From positions 48,648 through 112,647 of the forward strand of contig JBASOJ010000100.1 of NCBI GenBank assembly GCA_049658145.1: a DNA stretch of 64,000 bases, in the 5' to 3' direction. The position numbers and the translations under genes are program-made. The stretch comes from UBA6100 sp049658145 (lineage in GTDB: Bacteria; Actinomycetota; Coriobacteriia; Anaerosomatales; Anaerosomataceae). The notes beneath the pieces were generated by a model. It was not told the origin of the DNA and made no database searches. It saw only the letters and a list, made by a program, of their open reading frames with translations. Positions within the stretch are counted from its first letter, which is position 1; every line of letters starts with the position of its first letter. Shown piece by piece: positions 24,923 through 32,812 of the stretch.

Positions 24923-25066
24923 CTACGACCGACGGCCGGTGATTAGGTTGTATACGAGCACGATGAGCGCGATGACCAGCAGTATGTGGATGAGGCCGCC
25001 GCCGATCTCGAAGCTGAAGCCCAGCAGCCAAAGGACTACCAGGATGACAAAGATGGTCCACAGCAT
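24923..25066 (-). CDS. Lmo0937-type 47-residue membrane protein
   Basis: A short gene: the peptide begins MLWTIFVILVVLWLLGFSFE and continues through a Gly-rich turn into a second hydrophobic helix, ending in LITGRRS. Two adjacent membrane helices joined by an EIGGGLIH turn match the lmo0937 family of tiny membrane proteins of unknown function. GGAGGA is seven bases upstream of the ATG, a very good ribosome site. Confidence 0.8.
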   Translation of the reverse strand: MLWTIFVILVVLWLLGFSFEIGGGLIHILLVIALIVLVYNLITGRRS

Positions 25067-25134
25067 TTCTCTCTCCTCCTTGAAGCAGAGCGTGATGGGT
25101 CGAAACCCATCACCTCGGGTCTACCCACATCTGA

Positions 25135-25593
25135 TCACTTTCTGTCGTCGCCTCCTTCTTGCTGTCGAACGTCCGCTGCCAGCGTGATGATGCGATCCGC
25201 CGTCTCGGGCGACATGGAGTATTTGAAGATGCCTGCGTCGACGAAGTGCCGTGCCTCGAACGGCCAGCTGCTCATGCTGTAGCGACCGCGAACGCGCTTC
25301 TCGAACGGGCCGAGCGAGGCGGCAACCTGGCGCGCCGACAGGCCGGAGGTGAGGGAGATGTCCTTGATGGTGACCCATCCGGGCGACCCCTCGGCTATGG
25401 CAAGCAGGATCTGCCTCATCGCAGACGATGACTCGATGAACATCCGATCGATCATCGATGAGGTCCAGACTTCCGAGTGACCGTCTCCGGCGACATGATG
25501 CTCGGCCGATGGCCTGAACGGCTCTCGTGAGAGCAGTTCGTAGACTTCCTGAACGCGATCCACCGGGACCGGGACGCTCACGAACTCGGGCAC
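25135..25593 (-). CDS. Uncharacterised protein with possible winged-helix segment
   Basis: A 152-residue protein from a GTG at 25593, chosen because AAGGAG lies six bases upstream; the frame is open 14 codons further. Residues about 65-125 (AMRQILLAIAEGSPGWVTIKD, SGLSARQVAASLGPFEKRV) look like a winged helix, and FEARHFVDAGIFKYSMSPETADRI resembles a wing and dimer helix. There is no signal or membrane segment. It may be a DNA-binding regulator; no family recognised. Confidence 0.6.
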   Translation of the reverse strand: MPEFVSVPVPVDRVQEVYELLSREPFRPSAEHHVAGDGHSEVWTSSMIDRMFIESSSAMRQILLAIAEGSPGWVTIKDISLTSGLSARQVAASLGPFEKRVRGRYSMSSWPFEARHFVDAGIFKYSMSPETADRIITLAADVRQQEGGDDRK

Positions 25594-25700
25594 CTTCGTC
25601 TCCTTTTCTCGGGTTACTCTCCTGTCCTTACCCACAGTTACCTTAGGCTAACCGCGGTTGCACCATAGAACCCGTGGGGGGGGGCGGGAGCGCACGCGCA

Positions 25701-25732
25701 GAAGAGCCGCCCCCCCAGGGGGCCGGCTCTTC
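25701..25732. terminator. Terminator-like hairpin in relic region
   Basis: GAAGAGCCG (25701-25709) pairs with CGGCTCTTC (25724-25732), and the inner C- and G-tracts extend the stem with a one-base bulge. It precedes the first relic repeat in the same arrangement as the hairpin beyond tRNA-Phe. Confidence 0.65.
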
Positions 25733-25755
25733 GTTCATCGCTACGGTGGCCGGAG
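25724..25755. repeat. Relic repeat R1, related to the tRNA-Phe 3' end
   Basis: This 32-base block matches 26101-26132 at 29 of 32 positions and includes GGTGGCCGGAG, the degenerate end of the tRNA-Phe-like sequence. Downstream similarity to the T-arm is lost, so it looks older than the 26120 copy. Confidence 0.6.
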
Positions 25756-26080
25756 GATCTCAGCCCCCGCGCCTCGGGGCCATACGGCATCCCGCCGTCG
25801 GCCGTCACTACTCCTTGAATCGTCCCAGGCCCCGGCGCGGCCAGCGCCACCCCGGAACGCAAAGAGCCGTCGCAATGACGGCTCCCAGAAGGCATGACAG
25901 CAGAATCCTCGAGTGGATGCGACTCATCGCTCCGCCCTCCCTAGTCCCTCCAAGCGCGCCGCGCGCCCCATGGCAGCAAGTCTATGGAATAGGAAGCTAG
26001 ACCCGCAGTCGGGCGTCCCCAAGCCCAACAAGAGCGTGGTGCTCTCGGACGCCATGACAAATCCCCAGCTCAGACACACA

Positions 26081-26109
26081 GAGGTGCCGCCCCATGGGGA
26101 CGGCTCCTC
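26081..26109. terminator. Imperfect hairpin next to tRNA-end copy
   Basis: GAGGTGCCGCCCC and GGGGACGGCTCCTC form a stem with two mismatches. It lies just beyond the truncated tRNA 3' end, where a tRNA terminator would be on the minus strand. Confidence 0.5.
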
Positions 26110-26119
26110 GATCATCGCT

Positions 26120-26154
26120 ATGGTGGCCGGAGACGGACTTGAACCGCCGACACG
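26120..26154. repeat. att-like copy of the tRNA-Phe 3' half
   Basis: These 35 bases match 27502-27536, the 3' end of tRNA-Phe including CCA, with one mismatch. Identity stops at the anticodon-stem boundary, the usual crossover edge for tRNA-targeting integrases. The copy lacks the 5' half of a tRNA. It marks the far end of the fic-bearing segment. Confidence 0.8.
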
Positions 26155-26210
26155 AGGGGGGGTTCGAGTCCACGCTGCACTATGGACTCGTCTCCATACC
26201 CAAATAGCTG

Positions 26211-26256
26211 CTTGACTATAACAAGCACGCACTACAAACTCCATATTGTAGTCAAG
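26211..26256. promoter_or_regulatory. Inverted repeat upstream of fic
   Basis: CTTGACTATAA (26211-26221) and TTGTAGTCAAG (26246-26256) are inverted copies with one mismatch, separated by 24 bases. The left arm contains a TTGACT -35-like element. It could be an operator or a factor-binding site controlling fic, whose ATG is 21 bases downstream. Confidence 0.45.
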
Positions 26257-26276
26257 GCAGTCCGCCAGGAGGAACG

Positions 26277-27422
26277 ATGGCTTCATCAGACCGAGCGGGT
26301 CGATATGTGCAGCAGATCCAGGGCTACAGCGCGTTCATACCGGCCGACCTTCCGCCGTCCCCTCCACTGCGCCTTGACGACCAAGCACACCACCTGCTTT
26401 CTGAGGCCGACCTGGCTCTTGGTCGCTTGGACGGGGCAGTCCGAACGCTGCCGGACGCGGACCAGTTCACATTGATGTACGTCCGCAAGGAGGCGGTGCT
26501 CTCCAGCCGGATCGAAGGCACCAGGAGCAGTCTGGATGATGTCCTCCGCGAAGAGGCGGGGGTTCCCGGCAAGCGTCCTGCCGACATCGGTGAGGTGCGT
26601 AACTACATCGCGGCGCTGAATCATGGGCTCGCACTCCTACCGGATCTGCCCGTATCGGTTCGCTTGATCCGCGAGGTGCATCGCGTTCTTCTCTCGGACG
26701 TTCGCGGTTCAGAGCGGCAGCCTGGTGAGATTCGGACGAGTCAGAATTGGATCGGTTTTGCTGGCGCGACGCTTGCCCAAGCCAGCTTCGTCCCTCCACC
26801 GCCTGATGAGGTCGGGCCGGCCTTGTCGCGACTCGAACGGTTCATTCATGACGAAGAGCCTATGCCCTTCCTCGTGAAGACCGCGCTGATACACGCGCAG
26901 TTTGAGACGATCCATCCATTCCTTGATGGAAACGGCCGAGTGGGCCGTCTGCTGCTGACTCTGCTGCTCTGCAGTCAGGGGCTGCTGTCGAGGCCCGTAC
27001 TGTACCTCTCCGAGTACTTCGCCATGAACCAACTCCGGTACTATGACCTGCTGCAGGGGGTCCATGACCGTGGAGAGTGGGAGGAATGGGTGAGATTCTA
27101 TCTGCGCGGCGTAAGTGACGTAGCGAAGCGCTCAGCCGGTGCCGCCTATTCCATCCTCGAACTGCGCGAAGCACACCGCAGTCTCGTTGCAGCCGAACTG
27201 GGGCGGGGCACAGCAAGCGGACTAGCGCTGCTGGAGCGCCTGTACTCCGAGCCCATACTCAACGTGAACCGTGCTCGCGAGGCGACGGCGTTGACCTATC
27301 GCGCCGCCGCCGACCTCGTCGACCACTTCGTCCAGCTCGGCCTCCTCGAGGAAATCACCGGCCATGCCCGCAACCGGCAGTTCCGCTACACGCCCTACGT
27401 AGACATCTTCGAGAAGCAGTAG
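26277..27422 (+). CDS. Fic family protein adenylyltransferase
   Basis: A 381-residue Fic protein. The catalytic motif HPFLDGNGRVGR begins at His213, matching HPFx(D/E)GN(G/K)R for nucleotide transfer (usually AMP) to target hydroxyls. Residues 76-81 (SSRIEG) are the N-terminal inhibitory helix motif (S/T)xxxE(G/N), so it is class II and self-inhibited. A C-terminal winged helix (ALTYRAAADLVDHFVQLGLLEEITG) follows. AGGAGG precedes the ATG. It is the only gene in a segment bounded by tRNA-Phe and a copy of its 3' end, so it was probably acquired horizontally. Confidence 0.93.
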   Translation: MASSDRAGRYVQQIQGYSAFIPADLPPSPPLRLDDQAHHLLSEADLALGRLDGAVRTLPDADQFTLMYVRKEAVLSSRIEGTRSSLDDVLREEAGVPGKRPADIGEVRNYIAALNHGLALLPDLPVSVRLIREVHRVLLSDVRGSERQPGEIRTSQNWIGFAGATLAQASFVPPPPDEVGPALSRLERFIHDEEPMPFLVKTALIHAQFETIHPFLDGNGRVGRLLLTLLLCSQGLLSRPVLYLSEYFAMNQLRYYDLLQGVHDRGEWEEWVRFYLRGVSDVAKRSAGAAYSILELREAHRSLVAAELGRGTASGLALLERLYSEPILNVNRAREATALTYRAAADLVDHFVQLGLLEEITGHARNRQFRYTPYVDIFEKQ

Positions 27423-27462
27423 TCCGTTCCCAGTATCGGCGTCTCTGTCAGGCATCGGCCGC

Positions 27463-27500
27463 AAGAAAGGCCGGCCCCAGCGGGACCGGCCCTTGTTCTT
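27463..27500 (-). terminator. Terminator of tRNA-Phe
   Basis: GGCCGGCCCC and GGGACCGGCC form a 10-bp stem with one mismatch and an AGC loop, flanked by AAGAAA and TTGTTCTT that extend pairing. It lies immediately 3' of tRNA-Phe on the minus strand and also downstream of fic, so it may serve both. Confidence 0.75.
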
Positions 27501-27502
27501 CA

Positions 27503-27578
27503 TGGTGGCCAGAGACGGACTTGAACCGCCGACACGGGGATTTTCAGTCCCCTGCTCTACCAACTGAGCTACCTGGCC
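27503..27578 (-). tRNA. tRNA-Phe (GAA)
   Basis: A 76-base tRNA with encoded CCA. The acceptor begins GGCCAGG, the D-arm contains AGCTCAGTTGGTAGAGC, the anticodon loop is CTGAAAA (anticodon GAA) on the stem GGGGA/TCCCC, and the T-arm contains GGTTCAAGTCC. The cloverleaf is complete with a G-U at the base of the acceptor stem. Its 3' end served as an insertion target. Confidence 0.97.
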
Positions 27579-27641
27579 GGGTGGTGCTGCAAGAGAGTAC
27601 CCAACGCCCGGTTCGAACGCAAGCGGCGCAGGCGCCGCGTG

Positions 27642-28010
27642 CTACTCCCCAAGCAGGCGGCTCACGAGCGCCAGCAGCCCATCGGCGTCCACCGGCTTGG
27701 TGACGAACTCATCGCAGCCGGCATCGATGGCGCGCTGCTCGTCTCGCCGCATGGAGTGGGCTGTGAGAGCGACGAGCGGAATGTCCCTGAGGCGCTCATC
27801 AGCCTTGATCCGACGCGTGGCCTCGTAGCCGTCGACCTTCGGCAGTTGCATATCCATGAGGATGAGGTCGGGGGCGTCGCCCTCGAGCATCTCGAGCGCC
27901 TGCGCGCCGTCCTCGGCGATGCTGAGCTCGTACCCCTGCTGCTCGAGTAGGAACGACACGAGATACCGGTTCTGCGGATTGTCCTCGACGATGAGGATGC
28001 GCTTGCTCAT
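27642..28010 (-). CDS. Single-domain response regulator
   Basis: A 122-residue stand-alone receiver domain: acidic pocket IVEDNPQNR, phospho-acceptor in LILMDMQLPKVDG, switch Thr in LVALTAHSM and Lys in EFVTKPVD. No output domain is present, so it signals by protein contact, like DivK or phosphorelay intermediates. The QNRYLVSFLLEQQGYEL form is typical of receivers in hybrid-kinase relays. Its kinase is not in this window. Confidence 0.93.
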   Translation of the reverse strand: MSKRILIVEDNPQNRYLVSFLLEQQGYELSIAEDGAQALEMLEGDAPDLILMDMQLPKVDGYEATRRIKADERLRDIPLVALTAHSMRRDEQRAIDAGCDEFVTKPVDADGLLALVSRLLGE

Positions 28011-28079
28011 GACGTTCCTCTCTTGTGCTGCCCTGTCATGATTGTACCTTGCCCGCGGCGATGCACGGCCGCCGGCAGA

Positions 28080-28880
28080 CTAGATACCCAGAAGGCGCTC
28101 CGCGTTCCCGCCGAGGACCCCTGCGAGTTCTGCGGGGGTGAGCCCCAGCTGTGAGATGTGCGCGATCTCGGCGCTCACGTCGGTCCACGGCCCGTCCGAG
28201 CCGAAGAGGACCTTCCCGGCGCCGTGGTCCCTGATGAGTGAGAGCAGATCGGCATCGGGCAGATGGCGCGGGACGTACGCGGTGTCCAGATAGACGTCGC
28301 GGCCACACAGGTGCTCGCGCACCTCGGGCCAGAACTGGTAGCCGCCCATGTGCGCGAGTACGCAGGTGAGGTCCGGATACTCGTCGAGCATGTGCGCGAA
28401 GTGCGCCGGCCGCGCCTCGAACCCCGACTCGGCCATGTCGCTCCCCGCGTGGAACAGCACGATGAGGCCAGCGTCGACGATCGCCCGGTAGATGGGCGCC
28501 ATCCGGGGCTCGTCTGGAAGGAAGTCCTGATTGCGGGAGTGCATCTTGATACCGCGGATCCCGTGGCTGGCGAGGCGTGCTACCTCGGCCCCCGGATCCG
28601 GGAAGTCGGGGTGCATCGCGCCGAACGGGATGATCCGCTCGCTGTCGAGCGAGATGATCCAGTCGTTGATGGTGGTCACCTGGGTGGGCTTGGTCGCCAC
28701 AGGCGCGATCACCGAGCGGTCGACACCAGCGCGGTCCATCGCCTCGATCAATCCGGAGATCGTTCCGTCGTAATGCGCGGTTACGCCGCCGCCGGTGGTG
28801 GCGACCGCGACGATCGAGGGGATCGCCTTCGGCGCGAGCGCATCGGTGAATGCGTGCGTATGGACGTCGATGATGCTCAC
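28080..28880 (-). CDS. Amidohydrolase (ACMSD-like) family protein
   Basis: A 266-residue TIM-barrel metal hydrolase. Metal-binding elements are IDVHTHAF at the N-terminus, KMHSRNQDF, VLFHAGSD, VLAHMGGY and the late LFGSDGPWTD aspartate. These match the amidohydrolase_2 group that includes decarboxylases and lactonases. The GTG at 28880 has AGGAG upstream. The substrate is unknown. It is divergent from the PadR gene. Confidence 0.85.
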   Translation of the reverse strand: MSIIDVHTHAFTDALAPKAIPSIVAVATTGGGVTAHYDGTISGLIEAMDRAGVDRSVIAPVATKPTQVTTINDWIISLDSERIIPFGAMHPDFPDPGAEVARLASHGIRGIKMHSRNQDFLPDEPRMAPIYRAIVDAGLIVLFHAGSDMAESGFEARPAHFAHMLDEYPDLTCVLAHMGGYQFWPEVREHLCGRDVYLDTAYVPRHLPDADLLSLIRDHGAGKVLFGSDGPWTDVSAEIAHISQLGLTPAELAGVLGGNAERLLGI

Positions 28881-29005
28881 GTACCGGCTCCTGTCATGCT
28901 CGGCGGCACTGTGCACTCTATCCTACGCGTCCACGGCCCGCTTGCGGCTACCTCGCAATGCCTGGTACTGTCTATTGCATAGTATCGCCGCGAGACAGGA
29001 CACCC

Positions 29006-29371
29006 GTGCCGAAGCGGACACAGCCCGACGCCGCCGATGACTTCGCCTCCTGGTCGACCCAGCTGCGAAAGGGCATCGTCGAGCTGATGATCCTGAGCCT
29101 CGTGGACGGCGAGCCGCTCTACGGCTACGCGATCGTCCGCGAGCTCAAGGAGCGTGGCGGCCTGGCCGCCGGTGAGGGCACCGTCTACCCGGTCCTGCGG
29201 CGTCTGGAGGCCGACGGGCTCGTCTCGGCCGCGTGGTCCGACGAAGGACCCGCTGGTCCGCGCAAGTACTACCGCATCACCGATGACGGCCGCGCCTTCC
29301 TGGTGCGCGCCTGGGCGGAGTGGGACACCGTATCGTCGGCCATGGGGGACCTGAGGGGCGAGCAGCGATGA
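29006..29371 (+). CDS. PadR family transcriptional regulator
   Basis: A 121-residue PadR protein: winged helix with KGIVELMILSLVDGEPLYGYAIVREL, the wing segment GEGTVYPVLRRLEADGLV, and GPRKYYRITDDGRAFL, followed by a dimerisation helix. The GTG at 29006 has CAGGA five bases upstream. CTAT-TGC-ATAG at 28972-28982 is a possible autoregulatory operator. It overlaps the next gene as ATGA, the usual PadR/HAAS arrangement. Confidence 0.9.
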   Translation: MPKRTQPDAADDFASWSTQLRKGIVELMILSLVDGEPLYGYAIVRELKERGGLAAGEGTVYPVLRRLEADGLVSAAWSDEGPAGPRKYYRITDDGRAFLVRAWAEWDTVSSAMGDLRGEQR

Positions 29372-30141
29372 CCGAAGCAGAGCACAGCGAGGTCCTGCGG
29401 TACCTCCGGAGCGTGCGCAGCGGCCTGCGCGGCCTGCCGAAGGTCGATATCGAGGACACCGTCGAAGAGATACGCACGCACTTGTTCGAGGAGATCGGCG
29501 AGCGCGGCGATGCGGCCGCGGTCCTCGCCGACTTCGGCGATGCGGCCGAAGTGGCCTCCGGGATCGTCGAGCGTCGCCTCCGGCCGGAGGAGGGGCGGCC
29601 CGTGCCGCCGGCCTCGCTCGGTCGTCGCTACAGCGCCTGGGCGACCGATGTGGTGGTGGGGTTCGGCCCGATACTCCTGGTGCCGATGGCGTTCACATTC
29701 CTCGGCCTTGCGCTTCTCGGCTTCGGCGACTCGATACTCGCACCGGTGTGGATCCAGCTCGCCGAGCACATGGCGTACTGGTGGCTCACGGCGCTCGGCT
29801 ACACCGGCCTGATCGTCCCGCAAACGATCCCGGCGTGGCAGCTCGTCCTGGGCGTCATTCTCCTGATCTGGGCGGCGTTCTACTGGCTCGTCCTGCGCCG
29901 GAGCCTCTCAAAGAGCCTCGGCATGTGGATGACCGGCCTGCGCGGGATCCACGTGAACGACGAGCGCATCGTGGTGCGCGAACGCGACATCGCGCAGGAC
30001 CCGGCGCCGCTCGGCACGGGCCGGAATCGCTGGTGGGCCCTGGTGGTGGCTATCCCCATCGGTTGCCTGTGCATCGTGCTGCTGCTCTACTATCTGTGGA
30101 TGTGCATAGGACCGTTCCTGCCGCCGCGGATCCTCGGCTGA
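29368..30141 (+). CDS. HAAS-domain membrane protein, PadR partner
   Basis: A 257-residue protein. The N-terminal about 75 residues (VLRYLRSVRSGLRGLP, DTVEEIRTHLFEEIGE, LADFGDAAEVASGIVERRL) are the HAAS helical domain commonly encoded after PadR regulators. Then four hydrophobic segments follow, including RYSAWATDVVVGFGPILLVP and a C-terminal WALVVAIPIGCLCIVLLLYYL, with an RDD-like layout. HAAS proteins are thought to link PadR regulation to membrane partners. The start overlaps padR by four bases. Confidence 0.82.
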   Translation: MTEAEHSEVLRYLRSVRSGLRGLPKVDIEDTVEEIRTHLFEEIGERGDAAAVLADFGDAAEVASGIVERRLRPEEGRPVPPASLGRRYSAWATDVVVGFGPILLVPMAFTFLGLALLGFGDSILAPVWIQLAEHMAYWWLTALGYTGLIVPQTIPAWQLVLGVILLIWAAFYWLVLRRSLSKSLGMWMTGLRGIHVNDERIVVRERDIAQDPAPLGTGRNRWWALVVAIPIGCLCIVLLLYYLWMCIGPFLPPRILG

Positions 30142-30161
30142 CCGACCGAAAGGAAGCTCTC

Positions 30162-30764
30162 ATGAGTGACGGCACGTCTCGCTTCTGCGGCGCCTGTGGA
30201 GCGTCCGCGACGCCCGTGGACACGTTCTGTACGAGGTGCGGCACACCGCTGGCTGCACCCGCAGTGGCGCCGCCTCCCGCGCAGGCCCCCGCGCCGTCCG
30301 GCGAGCGTACGCTCGCGATCGTCGGCAACGTCACGCAGATGGCGGGCTTCATGGGGATGAAACAGAAGACCTACAGCATCGTGATCACCGACCGGCGCCT
30401 CATCTTCGCCGAGCTCACGAAGGAGCGGATCACGGCTCTCGTCGATGGGGCCCGCGAATCGGCCAAGGCGCAGGGCAAGGGCTTCTTCGGCCAGTGGGGC
30501 GCGCAGCTCGGCACGTCGTTCAACTACCAGGAGGCGTATCGCGACATGGCGCCCGAGGCCATCCTCGCCGAGACACCCGGCAACTTCGCGATCGAGCGGC
30601 CGGCGTTCAAGGGCGCGAAGTTCAAGACCGGCACCGTCTACGATGACGGCCGCAACAGCCCGGACGAGCTGGTCATCAAGCACGACGGCGGCAAGATGAC
30701 CTTCCGCGTGGATGGCAACCTGGGCGCCGTCAAGGACCGCTTCCGCGAAGCGGGTCTCGTCTAG
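30162..30764 (+). CDS. Zinc-ribbon protein with PH-like domain
   Basis: A 200-residue protein. The N-terminal zinc ribbon has CGACG and CTRCG pairs. A Pro-rich linker leads to a domain starting ERTLAIVGNVTQMAGFMGMKQKTYSIVITDRRLIFAELT, the pattern of bacterial PH-like or GRAM-type domains. KAQGKGFFGQW and ILAETPGNFAIERPAFKGAKFKTG follow. AAGGA precedes the ATG. It sits between the HAAS and ABC ATPase genes in one operon. Function unknown. Confidence 0.75.
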   Translation: MSDGTSRFCGACGASATPVDTFCTRCGTPLAAPAVAPPPAQAPAPSGERTLAIVGNVTQMAGFMGMKQKTYSIVITDRRLIFAELTKERITALVDGARESAKAQGKGFFGQWGAQLGTSFNYQEAYRDMAPEAILAETPGNFAIERPAFKGAKFKTGTVYDDGRNSPDELVIKHDGGKMTFRVDGNLGAVKDRFREAGLV

Positions 30765-30765
30765 C

Positions 30766-31545
30766 GTGCCCGGCGCCCCGCTGATCGAGCTGCGCGATGC
30801 CGAGGTCGTTCGCGACGGGCGGACGATCCTGCACGTCGAGCAGCTTGCCTTCCACGAAGGCGAGCACGTGGCCGTGCTCGGCCCCAACGGAGCCGGGAAG
30901 TCCACACTCATCGGGCTCGTGACCCGCGAGGTACGGCCGCTCGCGCGAGACGACGCGCCCGTGCTGCTGCGCGGATGCGCCCGCTGGGACCTCTTCGAAG
31001 CGCGACGCGTCTTCGGCGTGGTGAGCGACACGCTCCAGAACGACCACCGCAGGGCGGTGACGGTGCGCGACGTGGTGCTCTCGGGCTACTTCGGCTCGGT
31101 GGGGCTGTACCGGCGGGACGAGGTCACGCCCGAGATGAAGGCCCGCGCCGAGGAACTCATCTCCTACCTCGAGATCGAGGCGCTCGCCGAGCGCACGATG
31201 GACACGCTCTCCACGGGCGAGGCGAGGCGCGCGCTGATCGGGCGCGCGCTCGTGCACGACCCGGCGCTGCTTGTGCTCGACGAACCCACGCACGGCCTGG
31301 ACCCGGCGGGCACGTACCACTTCCTAGGGCTGATCCGCCGCCTTGCCGAACGCTCCGCGCTCGTGATCGTCACGCATCACGTGAGCGACGTCGTGCCCGA
31401 GGTGGACCGCGTGGTGATGCTGAAGGGCGGCGGTGTCTTCCGCGACGGACCGAAGCGCGAGCTGCTCACGGGCGAGTCGCTCTCGGCGCTCTACGGCGTG
31501 CCCGCGACGGTGGATGAGCGCGACGGCTGGTACCGGCTGTGGTGA
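30766..31545 (+). CDS. ABC transporter ATPase without permease
   Basis: A 259-residue ATPase: Walker A GPNGAGKST, signature LSTGEARRALIGRAL, Walker B LLVLDEPTHGLDP, switch His in VIVTHHVSDV. It resembles iron/molybdate-type importer subunits (ModF, FhuC-like). No permease gene adjoins, so it may pair with the HAAS membrane protein or act alone. The GTG start lies one base after the preceding stop. Confidence 0.85.
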   Translation: MPGAPLIELRDAEVVRDGRTILHVEQLAFHEGEHVAVLGPNGAGKSTLIGLVTREVRPLARDDAPVLLRGCARWDLFEARRVFGVVSDTLQNDHRRAVTVRDVVLSGYFGSVGLYRRDEVTPEMKARAEELISYLEIEALAERTMDTLSTGEARRALIGRALVHDPALLVLDEPTHGLDPAGTYHFLGLIRRLAERSALVIVTHHVSDVVPEVDRVVMLKGGGVFRDGPKRELLTGESLSALYGVPATVDERDGWYRLW

Positions 31546-31595
31546 GCGGCTGAAGCCCGCCCCGCGCGGTGGAGGGCAGGCTCACGTACGAGTAG

Positions 31596-32726
31596 CTACC
31601 GCCTGATGAGCTTGCCGAGCAGCGGCGTCTTCACCTCGATGGCGCGCTCGGGGCACATCTCCTGGCAGCAGTAGCAGCGGATGCACCGCCCGTAGTCGTG
31701 CACGGGCGGGCGCGACTTGTCGCCTTCGGCCCAGTTCACCGCCTTCGGATCCACGGGGCACACCTGCACGCACGTGCCGCACTTCGTGCAGCGCTCGTGC
31801 AGGACGTAGGGTCGCGGCGCGAGGATCCGCTTGCCAAGCGACGAGCCGAGCCCACGCGTGGTGGACGCGAGCGCGCGGTTCACGCGGTAGTCCGGCAGCA
31901 CCGGCAGCTCGTCGCCCACGATCTCGATGTCGTGCGCCGAGCCGAGGCCCCACGTATCGCCCCACACGCACGTGCCCACCAGCGCGGGGTCGAGCGCCAT
32001 GATGCGGCAGCCGAGCGTGTCGATCGCCACCGGGTCGGTGGAGAACAGCAGCACGCCCACCTGCCGGGGGTCACCGTTGCGCGGGCCGTTGCCCTCCATC
32101 CCCACCACCGCGTCCATCACGAACAGCCGGGGCGCGATGAGACGGTTCAGGTCGACGAGCATCTGGGTGAAGCGCGTCTCGTCGGGCATCTTGGTGTGGA
32201 ACTCGCTCTTAAGCATGCCCGGGATGCAGCCGAACTGGTTCTTCACCGCGCCGGTCATGCGCGTGAGCGCGTGCGTCTTGAGCTTCGGCAGCGAGACGAG
32301 CCCGTCGGCTGCGGCCACGCCCTCGGCGATCGTGAACTGCTTGATGAGCCGTCCATCCGGGAACGACACCACCCGCCCGTGCTCGAAGTCGGCCGCCGGG
32401 ATGCCGAGCTCGTCGGCAGCCTGCACTATGCCGGCCTTGCGGCCCGCGCCGAGCGTGCTGCCGAAGCCGGGTGAGTCGCCCCAGGAGAGCTGAGCGCCTG
32501 CCGCCGCGAGCGCGCGCGCCACGGCGGTGAAAACCGTGGGATGCGTGGTGACCGCCTTGTCGGATGCGCTCGCCACCAGCAGGTTGGGCTTGAGCACGAG
32601 CCGCTCACCCGGGCGCACGAAAGCACCCGCGCCGCCCAGCAGTTCGAGCCCGCGAGCCACAGCGGTCTCGACGACTGCGGTATCGTAGGAATCACACGCG
32701 ATGGCGGCGACTCGTGCGGCAGACAC
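31596..32726 (-). CDS. DUF362 protein with C-terminal 2x4Fe-4S ferredoxin
   Basis: A 376-residue protein. The DUF362 domain shows KPNLLV, VFTAVARALAAAGAQLSWGDSPG, LPKLKTHALTRMTGAVKNQFGCIPG and LFSTDPVAIDTLGCRIM. The C-terminus has two cluster sites (CTKCGTCVQVCPVD, CIRCYCCQEMCPERA). Its arrangement (DUF362 first, clusters last) differs from the protein at 5118-6224. The GTG at 32726 has AAGGA upstream. It is divergent from the thioredoxin-reductase-like gene; a shared low-potential electron pathway is plausible but unproven. Confidence 0.9.
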   Translation of the reverse strand: MSAARVAAIACDSYDTAVVETAVARGLELLGGAGAFVRPGERLVLKPNLLVASASDKAVTTHPTVFTAVARALAAAGAQLSWGDSPGFGSTLGAGRKAGIVQAADELGIPAADFEHGRVVSFPDGRLIKQFTIAEGVAAADGLVSLPKLKTHALTRMTGAVKNQFGCIPGMLKSEFHTKMPDETRFTQMLVDLNRLIAPRLFVMDAVVGMEGNGPRNGDPRQVGVLLFSTDPVAIDTLGCRIMALDPALVGTCVWGDTWGLGSAHDIEIVGDELPVLPDYRVNRALASTTRGLGSSLGKRILAPRPYVLHERCTKCGTCVQVCPVDPKAVNWAEGDKSRPPVHDYGRCIRCYCCQEMCPERAIEVKTPLLGKLIRR

Positions 32727-32812
32727 ATCGGTCCTTTCGTGCGGGTAAGCGTAGTGTGACACGAGCGGACGCACGCGCCCACAAGGTGGCGCTGGAACGG
32801 AAGGAGCACATC

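Larger units (their letters stand above)
25594..26276. other. Gene-free interval with tRNA-end relics and hairpins
   Basis: About 680 bases with no convincing gene. It contains a terminator-like hairpin (25701-25732), a first relic repeat (25724-25755), an 8-bp hairpin GAGCCGTC-GCAAT-GACGGCTC (25864-25884), a second hairpin (26081-26109), a copy of the tRNA-Phe 3' end (26120-26154) and an inverted repeat before fic (26211-26256). The short open frames are low-complexity and unsupported. The pattern suggests repeated insertion and loss next to tRNA-Phe. Confidence 0.7.

Noticed and set aside
25701..26154. CRISPR array in the repeat region
   Set aside because: Only two or three diverged copies with very unequal spacing; they match a tRNA end and hairpins, not CRISPR repeats.
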